From Nissolia schottii (lineage: Eukaryota; Streptophyta; Magnoliopsida; Fabales; Fabaceae), in NCBI GenBank assembly GCA_003254905.1, contig QANU01073111.1, positions 124,001-188,000 of the forward strand: DNA of 64,000 bases, written 5' to 3'. How positions within the stretch are numbered: position 1 is the first letter of the stretch; the number at the start of each line of letters is the position of its first letter. Under the pieces are notes generated by a model. It was not told the DNA's origin, searched no databases, and saw only the letters and a program-made list of their open reading frames with translations. Both the position numbers and the translations under genes were made by a program. Below, in pieces: positions 1 to 10,812 of this stretch.

Positions 1-703
1 GTAACCTTTTTTGTTTTGCTGAATCCTTGGCAATGGTGTGTTATTATGCCTTGTCTTTTGTTTTGTAATGCTTATTTTGTCCTTGCCCGTACAAGTTTCA
101 TGTTGCAGTTTATGTTATACAGATGCTGCATTGTATCAAGAACAAGGTAGATATTATAATGGTAATATTATGGTATTAATGTTTCTCTTCACAGATTCCT
201 GTTTGGTTCATTTCCCATGTTCATACTACACACACACATATTTGAATTTTCTTTGATTAGATAAAATCCACTGTATCTTGTATCTTGTCCTCTATCCTTA
301 ATTATTGGTATTGATCATGGAAAAAACGAGAAGGTTGCATTAGTTTCAATTATTATTATTCTCTCCATGTTTTATAAGTTTAGGCAAAATTGTTGTTGAA
401 AGTTCTACCTGAATTGTCCGCGTGTTCAAGACATACAATCCGCACTCAATCTGCATACTCACGTTTTTTCTTCTTCTTCTTCTTTCGATGGGACAATCTG
501 CATACTCTCACTTGATTAGATTTGGGGTGACAATTAATATGGGCAACTTAATTAGCCTCATATTGTAATTTTGGATCTGAAGAATAAATTTTGTGACATT
601 TGAACATGAACTAATACCAAGTTTTTCATTTCATAAGTATCATTAGCGCTAGTAGAGAGGAAACTGCATCCTTTTTTGTTATTATTATTTTTGGCTGAAG
701 TGA
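1..703. other. Non-coding, no recognised gene
   Basis: AT-rich DNA. The short open frame near the left edge (about 38-256) is low-complexity hydrophobic sequence with no recognisable domain. A TTGCAG acceptor-like site near 108 could belong to an exon of a gene lying outside the window, but nothing in the sequence proves that. Confidence 0.5.
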
Positions 704-757
704 ACTGCATCCTACAATAGAGTTTCTCAAGGAATGTGGGTTAGATTCAGGGGATAA
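704..757 (+). pseudogene. Short mTERF gene fragment
   Basis: About 54 bases match the mTERF pseudogene at 10279-10332. Both contain an ACTGCATCC block followed by CTCAAGGAATGTGGGTT, which encodes part of an mTERF repeat (FLKECGLDSGD). The match stops abruptly at both ends, so this is a scrap and not a gene. It lies just left of the PF04195-like scrap at 1057-1358. The same two gene types also lie next to each other at 7.5-10.8 kb, so both pairs may descend from one duplicated block. Confidence 0.6.
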
Positions 758-836
758 AACACTCGTCTCTTTGGAGTTGAGCAGGTCTTGTTGAAAGGAA
801 CGTGCAAAAAAATCTTTATTTGTATGTATATCTCTA

Positions 837-1599
837 CTATTTTAGTGCAAGACTTGTAATGCATTTACTGCTGGAAACGACTCGCACTTGTGTGACCTTT
901 TTTCAACACACGCTTGAATTATGACCTCTTTTAAATGATCTAATAATCGATCCTTAGTGACTTAGTTCAAACTTAGCTAGTTTGCCTTTAAACTGATACT
1001 GAGGACCATGTACAGCACAAAGCAGAAAACAATTGGCGGCACCGTATAATAGCATTGAAAAGATGAGTTGGGTTCACATTCAAGAGCGTCCTGCTCCACG
1101 CAAAAGCAGAGGGACAACTAGGGGAAGAGAAAGTCGGTCATGAGAAGGCTGAAAGGGAGCTTGCCTGAGCAAGGAAAGAGTCTGAGTACACTGAAGGTTG
1201 TCTTTTAAGAGAGTGAAAAAAATCGATGACTGTATCCTTTCATAATGCAATCGACCAAATTCGTTTGGGCTTTCCCCATCTAAATCTTGATTCTATTGTA
1301 TTGGATCCTTTTAAGGTTGTCGAGGGAGAGCAGTTGGTGGATCCCCATTCAGCAGGTAGACAAAGGAAGATCATGCTAAAGCATGTTGCTAAATCAAACC
1401 AAGATAATTAACATGATTCAAATGAGTCACTTTAACATGACTCATTTTAAAATGAATTATCTATGCGCACAACAAAAATCATGCTAAAGCATGTTGCTGA
1501 ATTGAGTCATTTTATTCACTGTTCCCAACAATTCTAAAGTAAGTTATATAGAGAGTCGTTTCCAGCAGTAAATGCATTACAAGTCTTGCACTAAAATAG
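837..1599. mobile_element. Candidate TIR element carrying a gene fragment
   Basis: Positions 837-883 and 1553-1599 are perfect 47-base inverted repeats, beginning CTATTTTAGTGC on the left arm. A looser match continues outwards for about 15 bases. Between the arms lies a deleted copy of the PF04195-like gene. The structure resembles a non-autonomous TIR transposon that captured a gene piece (Pack-MULE style). I found no clear target-site duplication, so the class is not settled. Confidence 0.5.
1057..1358 (+). pseudogene. Deleted scrap of PF04195-like gene (copy C)
   Basis: The segment starts with the block encoding MSWVHI, as in copies A and B, then jumps straight to the coiled-coil part (QLGEEKVG-like). 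It ends with the C-terminal block encoding FPHLNLDSIVLDPFKVVEG. Relative to copy A, roughly the region from the middle of exon 1 to the middle of exon 2 is missing, intron included. A stop codon interrupts the coiled-coil part. The remaining short frame (1226-1411) is therefore a relic. It lies inside the 47-bp inverted repeats. Confidence 0.75.
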
Positions 1600-2254
1600 C
1601 ATAAATACATACGAGAGATAATGCCTTATTTGGTCCATAGACATTACCTGTGTGCTTTAGTTAGTCTCTCATTTTTAAAAAAATATTAGGTTTATTTTTA
1701 GATTTTGTAAACGTTTAACTTGTTATAAACTTTGTTAATGACATTTGTTAAGGATTCAATAAAAAAAATTAATTGAAAAGATAATTTTTTTGACATTTCA
1801 ATACATTGAATACAACAAAAACTTTAAAATTTTCTATTATTGAAGAATTTTTAACTAGTGTCTTAGAACACTTGTTAGTATTTTTCTTTCTTTATTTATA
1901 TTAAAAAATATCTAAAAGCTGTTAAAAGCAAACGTATTAGATATTTAAACCCAAATTATGAACTCAAAATAACGTGCTTAATTATGTCTGCTACTTTTTA
2001 TCTTATACTGTTATTCTTCAATATCATTACTATTGTAAATGGTACCCAGGTATAACATCACTTAACCATATTTCCTAAAGGACCCAACCATATATATACA
2101 CTGGCAATGTCGGTTGAATTCTAAGCTAGTTTTGATTTTGATGCTATTTTAACATTGTTTTTTTTTTTTTTAAGAAAAAATCACTTTTCACATAAACTTG
2201 CGAACGTTTAACAAAAAATTGACACGAAAATAGATATAAACTTTGCAAATATGC
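1600..2254. other. Non-coding AT-rich DNA
   Basis: Low-complexity AT-rich sequence with a T-run near 2155. No gene or RNA signature seen. Confidence 0.5.
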
Positions 2255-2479
2255 TACATATACACTCAATTTTATACACCCATACATACACTATTAATAA
2301 TGCACAAATTTTATTCTCATGAGTGCACAAACATTACAAACTTATATATAATATTCTCAATTATACTTAATTAAGGACACAAACATTACAGAACAAACAT
2401 TACAGACATTAAAACACAAACTTTATGTATATAAATATAGAGTGTATGTATAATGTATATTTTTTGGCGTGAGTGTATC
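2255..2479 (+). repeat. Interspersed MITE-like repeat, copy 1
   Basis: This is one of three copies in the window; the others are 31251-31459 in the same orientation and 54316-54524 inverted. Shared blocks include CTCATGAGTGCACAAACATT, TATACTTAATTAAG and ACAGACATTAAAA. The ends are imperfect inverted repeats of about 35 bases, best seen in copy 2. The size and AT-richness suggest a MITE-type element of unknown superfamily. Confidence 0.6.
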
Positions 2480-3026
2480 GGGACTCTAAACTTTATTAAG
2501 GAGGACACAAATATGCAAGAGTACAAATATTGCATGGTACACCTTCCATCCACACATAGTATAAATGGGTAAAAATATGTGATATGATAAACAGACGAAC
2601 TAAATATATAAAATTTAACCTGAGAAAACAAGAAAACATGTTTAACCCATGAACCGAACTTATACAAGTCAATTTAATCAATTTAGTATTAAAATAGGTA
2701 TGTCGTTCGGGCCAGTCCATTTACCCACATTAAACAATTAGTAATGATAAGGCCGAAATAATTGTACAGGTACCTGGGGTCCAAAATGAAGTCCACGAAA
2801 CAGAAGTCTAAAGTTCCGGCCTCATGGGGTGCAAAGTTGAGGAGAATGGCCCAAGTTCTAGGGATGCGAGAATGGCCCACTCTGAATCTGCCACAACTGA
2901 CCCGACCCCACCACACACAAATGCAGAGATCAAATACGCGGAACAGTAGTGCTACAACGTTGCCATCACCACCCCTTTCTTCCTTCATTCTCTACACGCT
3001 GCTACCTCTTGTCATTTTTCACTCAG
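2480..3026. other. Upstream region of copy A, duplicated at copy B
   Basis: The last 230 bases before the copy A start match the DNA upstream of copy B (about 7100-7290). Examples are the block around CTACAACGTTGCC and the CTTCATTCTCTAC block. The duplication therefore included the promoter or 5' UTR of the PF04195-like gene. No separate gene is seen here. Confidence 0.5.
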
Positions 3027-4523
3027 ATGACAAGCAGCAATCAAAGGAATGCCAATGATCTTCCTACTGGCTGGGAGTGGGTGGATCCTCAAGTGTTGGC
3101 TACCAAGTCCGTTATCACGAGATTGGACGCCACTAGTCTCACCCCTGCCAACTTCCTCCAACCCAATATTGATCCCAAAACCGTGTCGTTTTCACCCTGC
3201 ACTGATTCTGAGCGTGTTTGCCTCTCAAGGGTCGACAAAGCAGGAGAGGAATTCTTCTACGTCTACTACATGCTTTTCACCACATTAGGTCTGCGACTTC
3301 CTTTCTCTGATTTTCAGCTTCAATTCCTGAACTCGATTAATGCAGCCCCAACCCAACTTCACCCGAGTGCTTGGCTTTTGGTAATAAGTTTCGAACTCCT
3401 CTGCCAGTCCTGTGCTCTGGTTCCTACTGTTTCCACTTTCTTCTTCTTCTTTGAATTGGTACATGTTGAGGAAAGGATGAGTTGGGTTCACATTCGAGCG
3501 CGTCCTGGTTCGCGCAAAATCTTAACTTGTAATAACTGGTCTTGTAACTTCAAAAACTGCTTTCTTCGAGTTGAGGGTAGGGAGGGTTCAGTTCCCTTCT
3601 TCATGGATGAAAACAGGAAGCCTAAGTTTCCTCTGCACTGGTCTAAATCTGTCCCGTCTCCAAATACCTATTTAAGCTCCTTGTCTGATTGCGAGCGAAC
3701 TTTAGTTCTCAAACTCCGGCTGTTGAAAACGCCGATCGACTGCTCGCGTCTAATTCAGTGTAATGATGTGCTGCTTGGTAGGCTTTTGTGTAAGTCCATT
3801 TCCATTTTCTTGATAATCTGATCTGATTTTGCCCCCTATTCCTCCTATGTTGGTTTGCTGAGTTGAGTACTCTTTGTTGCAGTTATCCCTTGTTCATATG
3901 TGTCTCCAGACTCAGAGAGAGAGGAAGACCAAGTAGTTGAGGTACCGGCCTCTGCTGTCATGAAAATGAAGAGAAAGCAGCAAATTGTCGATGTGGAGAA
4001 GATGGAGCATCTGCGTGGTTTTGAAGGGGAGGGGAGCATTGCCTCCCTGTGGGATAGCCGCTTTGATTTTGACCGTCATGTACGCCGCCACTACCAGGAC
4101 AAGCTTCGTTGCACCGGTCACGTTGATGTTGGTTGTTTCGTGAAGGCCAACGCTTCGCGAATCGCCGCTGGTGTTGAGTTCTTGGTGGAGGAAGTGGAAA
4201 TGAATTGCGAAGCAGTGTCCCAACTGACCGCCGAGTTAGAGATGGAGAGGAGCGCTAGGATTAAAGCAGAGGGGCAGTTAGAGGAAGAGAAGGTTGGTCG
4301 TGAGAAGGCTGAAAGGGAGCTTGCCAGAGTAAGGAAAGAGTCTGAGTACACTGAGGGACGTCTTGTAAGAGAGTGGAAAAAATCTGTCACCGTGTCCTTT
4401 CAGAATGCAATGGACCAAGTTCGTTTGGGCTTTCCCCATCTAAATTTTGATTCTATTGCATTGGATCCTTTTAAGGTTGTCGAGGGACAGCAGTTGGTGG
4501 ATCCCCCTTCAGCAGCACCATGA
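3027..4523 (+). CDS. Putative gypsy-type transposon (PF04195-like) protein, copy A
   Basis: Two exons, 3027-3789 and 3883-4523, joined across a GTAAGT...TTGCAG intron, give an open frame of 467 codons with no internal stop. Residues about 90-130 (LPFSDFQLQFLN ... SFELLCQ) resemble the plant 'putative gypsy type transposon' domain. Exon 2 holds a basic stretch (KMKRK), a block with the motif SLWDSRFDFDRHV, a charged coiled coil (repeated E-K-A-E-R-E pattern) and a conserved end (FPHLNFDSIALDPFKVVEG). The first in-frame ATG was chosen; an earlier GTG is unlikely in plants. The function is unknown. Proteins of this type are generally tied to retrotransposons and often mis-annotated as host genes. 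A phenylalanine-rich TTC run in exon 1 looks microsatellite-like. Copies B and C in this window are broken. Confidence 0.65.
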
Positions 4524-4934
4524 TGAGTGGAGAAGCCAATGAGGTAGAATGTGGGGTAAGGTAAGGATAGCTGGGGAAAGGGGCGTTGCTTTTGTTGATC
4601 CTAGACAATAGAGTTATGCCTTTTCTTTTCGTTTTTAAAGTTTATTTCGTTCCCCTTATTGATAAAAGGTACATATCACCGTTTTTGTGATACAATTATA
4701 ATAAGAACTGAGGTGAAATGATAATGGTATTAAGTTCTTTAAAATGGAACTAACTTATCTGCAGGCCAATTTGAACTTGTTTGCTGGACCTTCAATGTGC
4801 TGCTACAGGTATGAATATCTTATAAGTTTTCACGTGGAATGATTCTAAATCTTTTGCCCAAGAACAAAATATCCCTCATGGACAATCATCTTTACATTAG
4901 GCCAAACATCTTTGAACATCATTATTGCAAAACT
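4524..4934. other. 3' flank of copy A
   Basis: AT-rich DNA between the copy A stop and the MuDR fragment. The corresponding part is missing at copy B, where the gene fuses directly to the MuDR fragment. No separate gene is seen. Confidence 0.5.
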
Positions 4935-5210
4935 TTATTTGCGTCCCAGTAGTCTTGGACTACTTGTTTGAAAATAGTAAGATTGGGAAACACCATACAC
5001 CATTCCAAGTTCAAAACTAACGGTAACGTATGTCTCATTAGTGTTGAATTCAGGCCATTTCATCATTCTCCTTTGTCCAAGTTCTTCATCATCCAAGTCA
5101 TCATCAGTGTTTGACTCCTCTGTATCATTTTGATCTTCCCCTTGAAAAGGTTTACCTTTTAAACCATCTTCATTTTCATGTAGTGTAACTGTTGTTGCAT
5201 ATTCACTCAA
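4935..5210 (-). pseudogene. MuDR-type transposase N-terminal fragment (A side)
   Basis: The minus-strand frame contains an acidic stretch (EDQNDTEES...DDDLDDEELG), then MMKWPEFNTNETYVTVSFELGMVYG and a damaged VSQSYY block. The paralogous fragment at 8845-9061 keeps the better form FELGMVFPNLTIFKKAVRDY, the hallmark of the MuDR N-terminal DNA-binding region. Only this piece is present; no catalytic core is seen nearby. It lies in the same relative place and orientation behind copy A as its paralogue does behind copy B, so gene and MuDR fragment were duplicated together. Confidence 0.6.
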
Positions 5211-5215
5211 ACATC

Positions 5216-5400
5216 AGACTGAAGTCATCTTCAGCAGGAATATTGTCAAATTCTTCTTCATACTCTTCTTGTACATTCCCTTTATGAGGCTCATGATTCC
5301 ATGACCTGTAGAATTATTTTCTAATTCATTCCTGTTCAAATCATCAACTAATTGAGCATAATCTTTGGCTAAAACTAAATGTCAGTCTCTACATGCATCT
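5216..5400 (-). repeat. Segment inverted relative to 9176-9365
   Basis: About 185 bases match 9176-9365 in reverse complement, for example AGTCATCTTCAGC here against GCTGAAGATGACT there. Read on the minus strand, it continues the MuDR-like protein (KLVDDLNWNELE-like, then EEIDNIPAEDD). The neighbouring MuDR fragment matches its partner in direct orientation, so one copy carries a micro-inversion. Confidence 0.75.
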
Positions 5401-6295
5401 CATTTTGAATAGAATCATAGCTACCTGTCAATGTTACAAGAATGCAGCCAAAAACTAACCAAAAAATAATACAAAATTGCTTTAAAAAATTATAACGAAA
5501 GTGATATTTTAATGTTCAGATTTGTATTTGAGTAATAGGCTTGGTAGCTCAAGATGTTTCATTAATCTACAAGTTTGGGTCCTCCTGATAGTCCCATACA
5601 TATGTAGGTAGAGTATTCTTCTGAGCATTTATTTTCTTTCGGCTTATTTGATTTCAACAACCAACGTTATTTTCATCTTCACCATGTTCAGCTTTGATAA
5701 ATATTTCCAATTATATTGCTTTTAGGGTAGCAACACAACATTAAATCATAAAATGATCTGAACTCAGTAATTGTGGCTCAAATCTTTCCGTGACGTTGAG
5801 GACTTCAGGAAGCAACAAGTTTGAGTATGAATATGATAGTATTTTTTCTTCCTCACAATATCCTGATAATAAAGCTTAATTGTATCAAACTCCAAACCCG
5901 AAGTTAATAAAATCAAGATGCTACCGTACGTGCTTGCACTTTGAGAGAGATTCTCTGCTTGGTGGTAATTTTTGCCGTCATTTTCTTCTTCTATTACCAT
6001 GCTTCTTGCTCAACGTTTTCTGGGGATGAATTTCCTCACTACTATTTGAGGATTAAAAAAGGTGGAAATAACACCTAATCATATCTGAAAAAAAATCCTC
6101 ATCAACAAGCAATTTTCTGAACATAGTTAATACACGAGAAATTCTTGGTTGCTTGAGAAGAAAGATGTATTTTTCATTGCATTCAGGGTTTAACACATTA
6201 TGCGGATCACTTCTATCTCTTCAGCCAAATTGTATTTATTGATGTGATAAATTTCAGAGAGATTATAACAAAGAAATCTATTCAAGGGCGACTAA
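5401..6295. other. Non-coding; possible FAR1/MULE scrap
   Basis: No intact gene. A short minus-strand frame at 5764-6000 contains SGLEFDTI followed by a tyrosine-rich stretch. This faintly recalls the start of FAR1/MULE DNA-binding domains (GLEFDTI...A...Y). The similarity is too weak for a call. Confidence 0.3.
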
Positions 6296-6782
6296 AGCTG
6301 GGTCTGGTAAAGTTTTTTGAGGAGATGTTCATGCTATTAAAAAGTACAAACAAATTTTTTGTATTTGGTAAATAAAAAAATTGGAGAGTTTTTGCTCCTG
6401 AATTTTGAATTTTGAAAGCCAAAGGTGTTTTTGAAAGTTCTCAAAAAAAAAAAAAATTAGAATTGACTTTGATTCTCTAAAATTTAAAAAGATTTAAATA
6501 GTCTTAAACTTTAATAAAAATTCAATTTTGTCATTCAATAATTAATGAAACATTCAAATAGAAATAATATTTTACTATTTATATCCATTATAATTATTTA
6601 ATATTTTAAAAGCAACTTAACAATATATTTACCAAACATTATTCTTATGGTTTCTAGTTATTGAGAGCAATTTTTGTACTATTTTATCAAACAATGCTGT
6701 TATAATTTTTCACGAGCAACTTTTAAAGAGTCTACAAAATTTAACAATTTTTTTATGAGTCATAACATTACCAAATCAAGCC
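6296..6782. mobile_element. Tourist-like MITE candidate with TAA target duplication
   Basis: The left end AGCTGGGTCTGGTAAAG and the reverse complement of the right end, GGCTTGATTTGGTAATG, agree at 12 of 17 positions. The element is flanked on both sides by TAA (6293-6295 and 6783-6785), the target size of PIF/Harbinger elements. The interior is AT-rich and carries a second inverted pair around TTTGGTAAAT and ATTTACCAAA. There is no coding capacity. Confidence 0.5.
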
Positions 6783-6785
6783 TAA

Positions 6786-7483
6786 CAATTTCTCCTTATT
6801 ATTTGTTTTGGCAAATAACATTGGATTGCCACCAAAGATTTAAAAAGCCAACTAGAATAACTCTATTAGATGATAAAACGGAAGGATGAAAACAATCTAT
6901 TCCTTCAAGGACTAAATTGAGAAACTAAAATTCCTACGGACTAAATCAGAACAAGTTGATCAGCGAGGCACAAAACTAAGGTTTTGGTTTTAGTCAAAAG
7001 AATTTCATGCAATGTATGTAAAATGTAAAGAATAAAAACCAATACCAAACAATTTGTAATGATAACGCATGCCTAGTAACAACTTGAGGCCCAAAAAACA
7101 AGCTAAGGCTTGGGCCTCATGGCCCAAGTGGCGGACTGTAGCCTCTGAATCTCTTAGAATTGACCCCTCCCACCCACATATGCAGAACTAATTGCAAGTA
7201 CGCAGAACAGAAGAGAACGGTACAGTGCTACAACTTCGCCGCCACCACTCCTTTTTCCCTTCATTCTCTACCCCTTGGAGGGACGAACTAAGCTCTCTGC
7301 TTCTCAGGTACGCCTCTCCATTCTTTATTTGTAATCTACCTGGTTCAGTATGTGTCTCTATCTCATGTTTGAACTTTGAACCACTGACTTGGTGTCCCTT
7401 CCATCCATGCCATTGCTGCCAGAGCCAGAATTGATGATGTAGGGTTTATCTTAACCCTAGATCTTAGCCTTAGGTTTTCCAAG
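6786..7483. other. Upstream region of copy B
   Basis: From about 7100 the sequence resembles the upstream DNA of copy A. Copy B has about 200 extra bases between the CTTCATTCTCTACC block and the ATG, possibly a 5' UTR intron (TCAG/GTACGC at about 7310). No independent gene is seen. Confidence 0.45.
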
Positions 7484-8844
7484 ATGACAAGCAGCAACCA
7501 AAGATATGCTAATGATCTTCCTACTGGCCGGGGCTGCGACTGGGTGGATCCTCAAGTGTTAGCAACCAAGTCGGTTATCAGAAGATTAGACAACACTAGT
7601 CTCGGCCCTGCCAAGCTCTTGCAGCCAAACATTGATCCCAAAACTGTCTCATTCGCACCCTGCGCTGATTCTGACCGCGTTTGCTTCTCAAGGGGGGTTG
7701 ACAAGGCCGGAGAGGAATTCTTCTATGTCTACAGCATGCTCTTCACCGATTTGGGGCTGCGACTTCCTTTCTCTGATTTTCAGATTCAATTTCTGAACAC
7801 GATTTTGGTCATAAGTTTCGAACTCCTCTGCCAGTCTTGTGCTCTCGTTCCTACTGTTTCCACTTTCTTCTTCTTCTTCTTCTTCTTTCATTTGGTGGCC
7901 GTGCATAATAACGGAAAGATGAGTTGGGTTCACATCCAAGCGCGTCCTGGTCCGCGCAAAATCTTGACTCGTAGTAACTGGTCTTGTGACTTCCAGAACT
8001 ATTTCTTGCGAGTTGAGGGTAGGGAGGGTTCAGTTCCCTTCTTCATGGATGAAAACAGGAAGCCTAAGTTTCCTCTGCATTGGTCTAAATCTGTCAGCTA
8101 TTAGCACCACACAAGTTTGTTGTCTGATTGCGACCGAACTTTGGTTTACAAACTCCAGCAGTTGAAAGAGCCGGTCTATTGTCACCGTCTAATTCAGCGT
8201 TATGATCAGCTTCTTCGTTGGTCTTTGTGTAAGCCCATTTTCATTCTGTTGACAATCTGATTTTCCTTTCTTCTTCTTTTGTTGGTTTGCTGAGCTGACT
8301 ACTCTTTGTTGCACTTGTCCCTAGCTTAAATGTGTCTCCAGACTCGGAGAGTCACACCAATGCGAACCTCAATGACAAAACGAGAGAGGAAGAAGGAAAC
8401 GAAGAGGAGGATGAAGTAGTTGAGGTATCAGCTTCTGCAGTGATGAAAATGAAGAGGAAGCGGATAGTGGATGTGGACAACATTGAGCATCTGCGTTGTT
8501 TTGAAGGGGAGGGAAGTGTTGCTTCCCTGTGGGATACCCGCTTTGATTTTGACCGCCACGTGCGCAACCACTTGTTCTTCCACACTGACAAGGACAAGCT
8601 TCGTTGCACTGGCCACGTGGATGTTGGCCGTTTCGTGAAGGCCAACGCTTTGCGAATCGCTACGGGTGCTGAGTTCGTGGTGGAGGAAGCGGAAATGACT
8701 CGCAAGGAGGTGTCACGATTGGCCTCCGAGTTGGAGAGGGAGAGGAACTCCAGGATTAAAGCGGAGGGACAGTTAGAGGAAGAGAAGCTCAGTCGTGAGA
8801 AGGCTGAGAGGGAGCTTGCCAGAGCAAGGAAAGAGTCCCTGTAG
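7484..8844 (+). pseudogene. PF04195-like gene, copy B, broken
   Basis: This region is closely similar to copy A throughout. It starts at the same ATG (MTSSNQ) and keeps LPFSDFQIQFLN, MSWVHI, the KMKRK stretch, the FDFDRHV block and the coiled coil. Defects are visible. About 13 codons are missing after FLNT. A premature stop lies at about 8102-8104. The intron acceptor that reads TTGCAG in copy A reads TTGCAC here. The 3' end is truncated within the coiled coil, where it runs directly into the MuDR fragment. The exon 2 frame (8332-8844) is still open. It is best read as a duplicated pseudogene. Confidence 0.75.
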
Positions 8845-9061
8845 GTACACTGTAGTCTCGGACTGCTTTCTTGAAAATAGTAAGGTTGGGAAACACCATT
8901 CCAAGTTCAAAGCTACCATATGTCGCATTAGTGTTGTATTCAGGCCATTTCATCATTCTCCTCTGTCCATCATCTGAGTCACCATCAGGGTATAACTCCT
9001 CTGTATTATATTGATCTTCCCCTTGAAAAAGCTTTACCTTGTAAACCATCTTCATTTTCAT
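8845..9061 (-). pseudogene. MuDR-type transposase N-terminal fragment (B side)
   Basis: The minus-strand frame reads FQGEDQ, an acidic stretch, RRMMKWPEYNTNATYGSFELGMVF and then FKKAVRDYSVPTG. The motif (aromatic, LGM, F, FKKAVRDYS) is typical of the MuDR/mutator N-terminal region. No zinc-finger or DDE part follows. The fragment abuts truncated copy B at about 8840, a junction absent at copy A. Confidence 0.65.
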
Positions 9062-9175
9062 GCAGTGTGGTTCTTGTTGTATGTTGACTCATGTCGTCAT
9101 CTGTATAAATGTGGTCATATTTTTTAGGCTGCCACTCAATTTATTTATCAAATAAATCATCTCCATCATCATCAA

Positions 9176-9370
9176 AGTGAGATGCATGTAGAGACTGACA
9201 TTTAGTTTTAGCCAAAGATTATGCTAAATTAGTTGATGATTTGAACTGGAATGAATTAGAATATAACTCTACAGCTCATGGAAGTCATGAGCCTCATAAA
9301 TGGAATGTACAAGGGGAGTATGTAGAAGAAATTGACAATATTCCCGCTGAAGATGACTTAAGTCAGTCTT
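9176..9370 (+). repeat. MuDR-like segment, inverted partner of 5216-5400
   Basis: The plus strand reads as a continuous frame (LVLAKDYAKLVDDLNWNELE, later EEIDNIPAEDDLSQS) with no stop over about 180 bases. It is the reverse-complement partner of 5216-5400. Its orientation is opposite to the adjacent MuDR fragment, which shows a rearrangement. Confidence 0.7.
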
Positions 9371-9689
9371 GCGTATTTTAGCTACGTATCAATGTTTCAA
9401 GAATGCAGCCAGAAACTAAGTGAAAAATGAATGCAAAATTACTTTTGATAAGCCTCTTAGGTTTAAAGAAAACGAATGTGGGCTTAATGGGTAGATACCA
9501 GTGTTGAATCATCAGGGGATAATGGGAACCCTAGTGAGCTTAAATACGTCAGGAACGGTTATGGTCCCCAAGACATCAAAACCAAAAAACGTTTCACTTT
9601 TCCCCATCTGAAGAGAAACAGAAAGTCTCATTGAGGAACTAAGGAGGTTTGTTTGAGGAAGATCACGAAACCAACGCTCTCATTCGTGA

Positions 9690-10812
9690 TCAGTTGCACC
9701 AAGGGATTCCCATCGTGTTTGTGATCAGTTGCACCAAGGGATTTCTATCGCTAAACCATGGATGCAGGTATTTATGTAATCTTATAATCCTTAGTAATCT
9801 GACGTGATGTAATTAATAAATTCTAACATTTTACTAAACCCAAATTCTTGTTGGGGTTTCCCCAGAAAGTGGAGCTTCTTGTTGACAGAGGGGTTCCCTT
9901 TGACAAGATTGTCCATGTTCTCAACAAGCCGAACCTGCCAAATGCACTGTGAAAGGTCAAGGGGTGAGATTGAGAGGATCGCGGGTTTCTTGGAGCCATT
10001 TGGTGGTGCTGGTTTGATTCTGAGGCGCCCTAAAACTCTCAACTATGACTTGGATAAACAGCTGATTCTGAGGGTTAATTTCCTCATTGAGCTTAGTGGA
10101 GGGGGATATGGATGGCATTGGGAAACTGCTGAACAAGATCCCTACAATCTTGAACTACAGCGTGGAGCATTTGGAGGCACATGTGGAGCTTCTAAGATCC
10201 TTTGCAGACCTTGATGACGGACAAATATTTAGGATATTGCTTGTGTTCCTAGCCGTGTTTACTGCTAGCACGGACCAGAAACTGCATCCGGGATACGGTT
10301 CCTCAAGGAATGTGGGTTGGATTCTGGTGATATCTTCGAGTTCTTCATCAGGGCACCCTTGTTTCTTGGCCTTTCCTTTCATGAGAACATTGCTTTTAAG
10401 CTTGTGTTTCTGGTCAAGATTGGGTTTAAGAATGGGACCAAGGACTTGGCTATGGCAGTTGAGTCTGCCAATAGGACAAGCTGTGAGAACTTGCAGAAGA
10501 TGATGGGTTTGTTCTTGAGCTACGGGTTGTCATGTGAGGACATTGTTGCTATGAGCAAGAAGCAGCCACAGGTGCTGCAGTATAATCATGATTCCTTAAG
10601 AGAAGAAGGTAAGGTACTTGATAGAGGAGATGGACCGTGACAATGAGGAGTTAGTGGTTTTTCCTGCATTCCTTGGTTATAAGTTCGACGACAGAATTAA
10701 GCATAGGTATGAAGCAAAGAAGAGTGTGAGGGGAGGACGAATGTCCCTCTTTGAGCTTTTAACTGTTTCAACTGAGATTCGCTCGCAAAAGGAAAAAAGG
10801 CCCCTGCTGTAG
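9690..10812 (+). pseudogene. mTERF-family gene, broken
   Basis: A first exon end (about 9700-9769, KPWMQ) is followed by GT...AG and a second part from about 9866 (KVELLVDRGVPFDKIVHVLN). Pieces in all three frames together spell an organellar mTERF protein: RIAGFLEPFGGAGLILRRP, FRILLVFLAVFTAS, FLSYGLSCEDIVAMSKKQPQ, EEMDRDNEELVVFPAFLGYK and MSLFELL. The last two resemble the usual mTERF C-terminal motif. At least three frameshifts (about 9950, 10100 and 10610) separate the pieces. Family members bind nucleic acid in plastids or mitochondria, but this copy cannot make a full protein. A 29-base direct repeat (GATCAGTTGCACCAAGGGAT) lies at 9688-9745. Which mTERF it derives from is not decided. 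Confidence 0.75.

Noticed and set aside
38-256. Small hydrophobic frame at left edge
   Set aside because: No domain, low-complexity composition, and no splice or promoter support.
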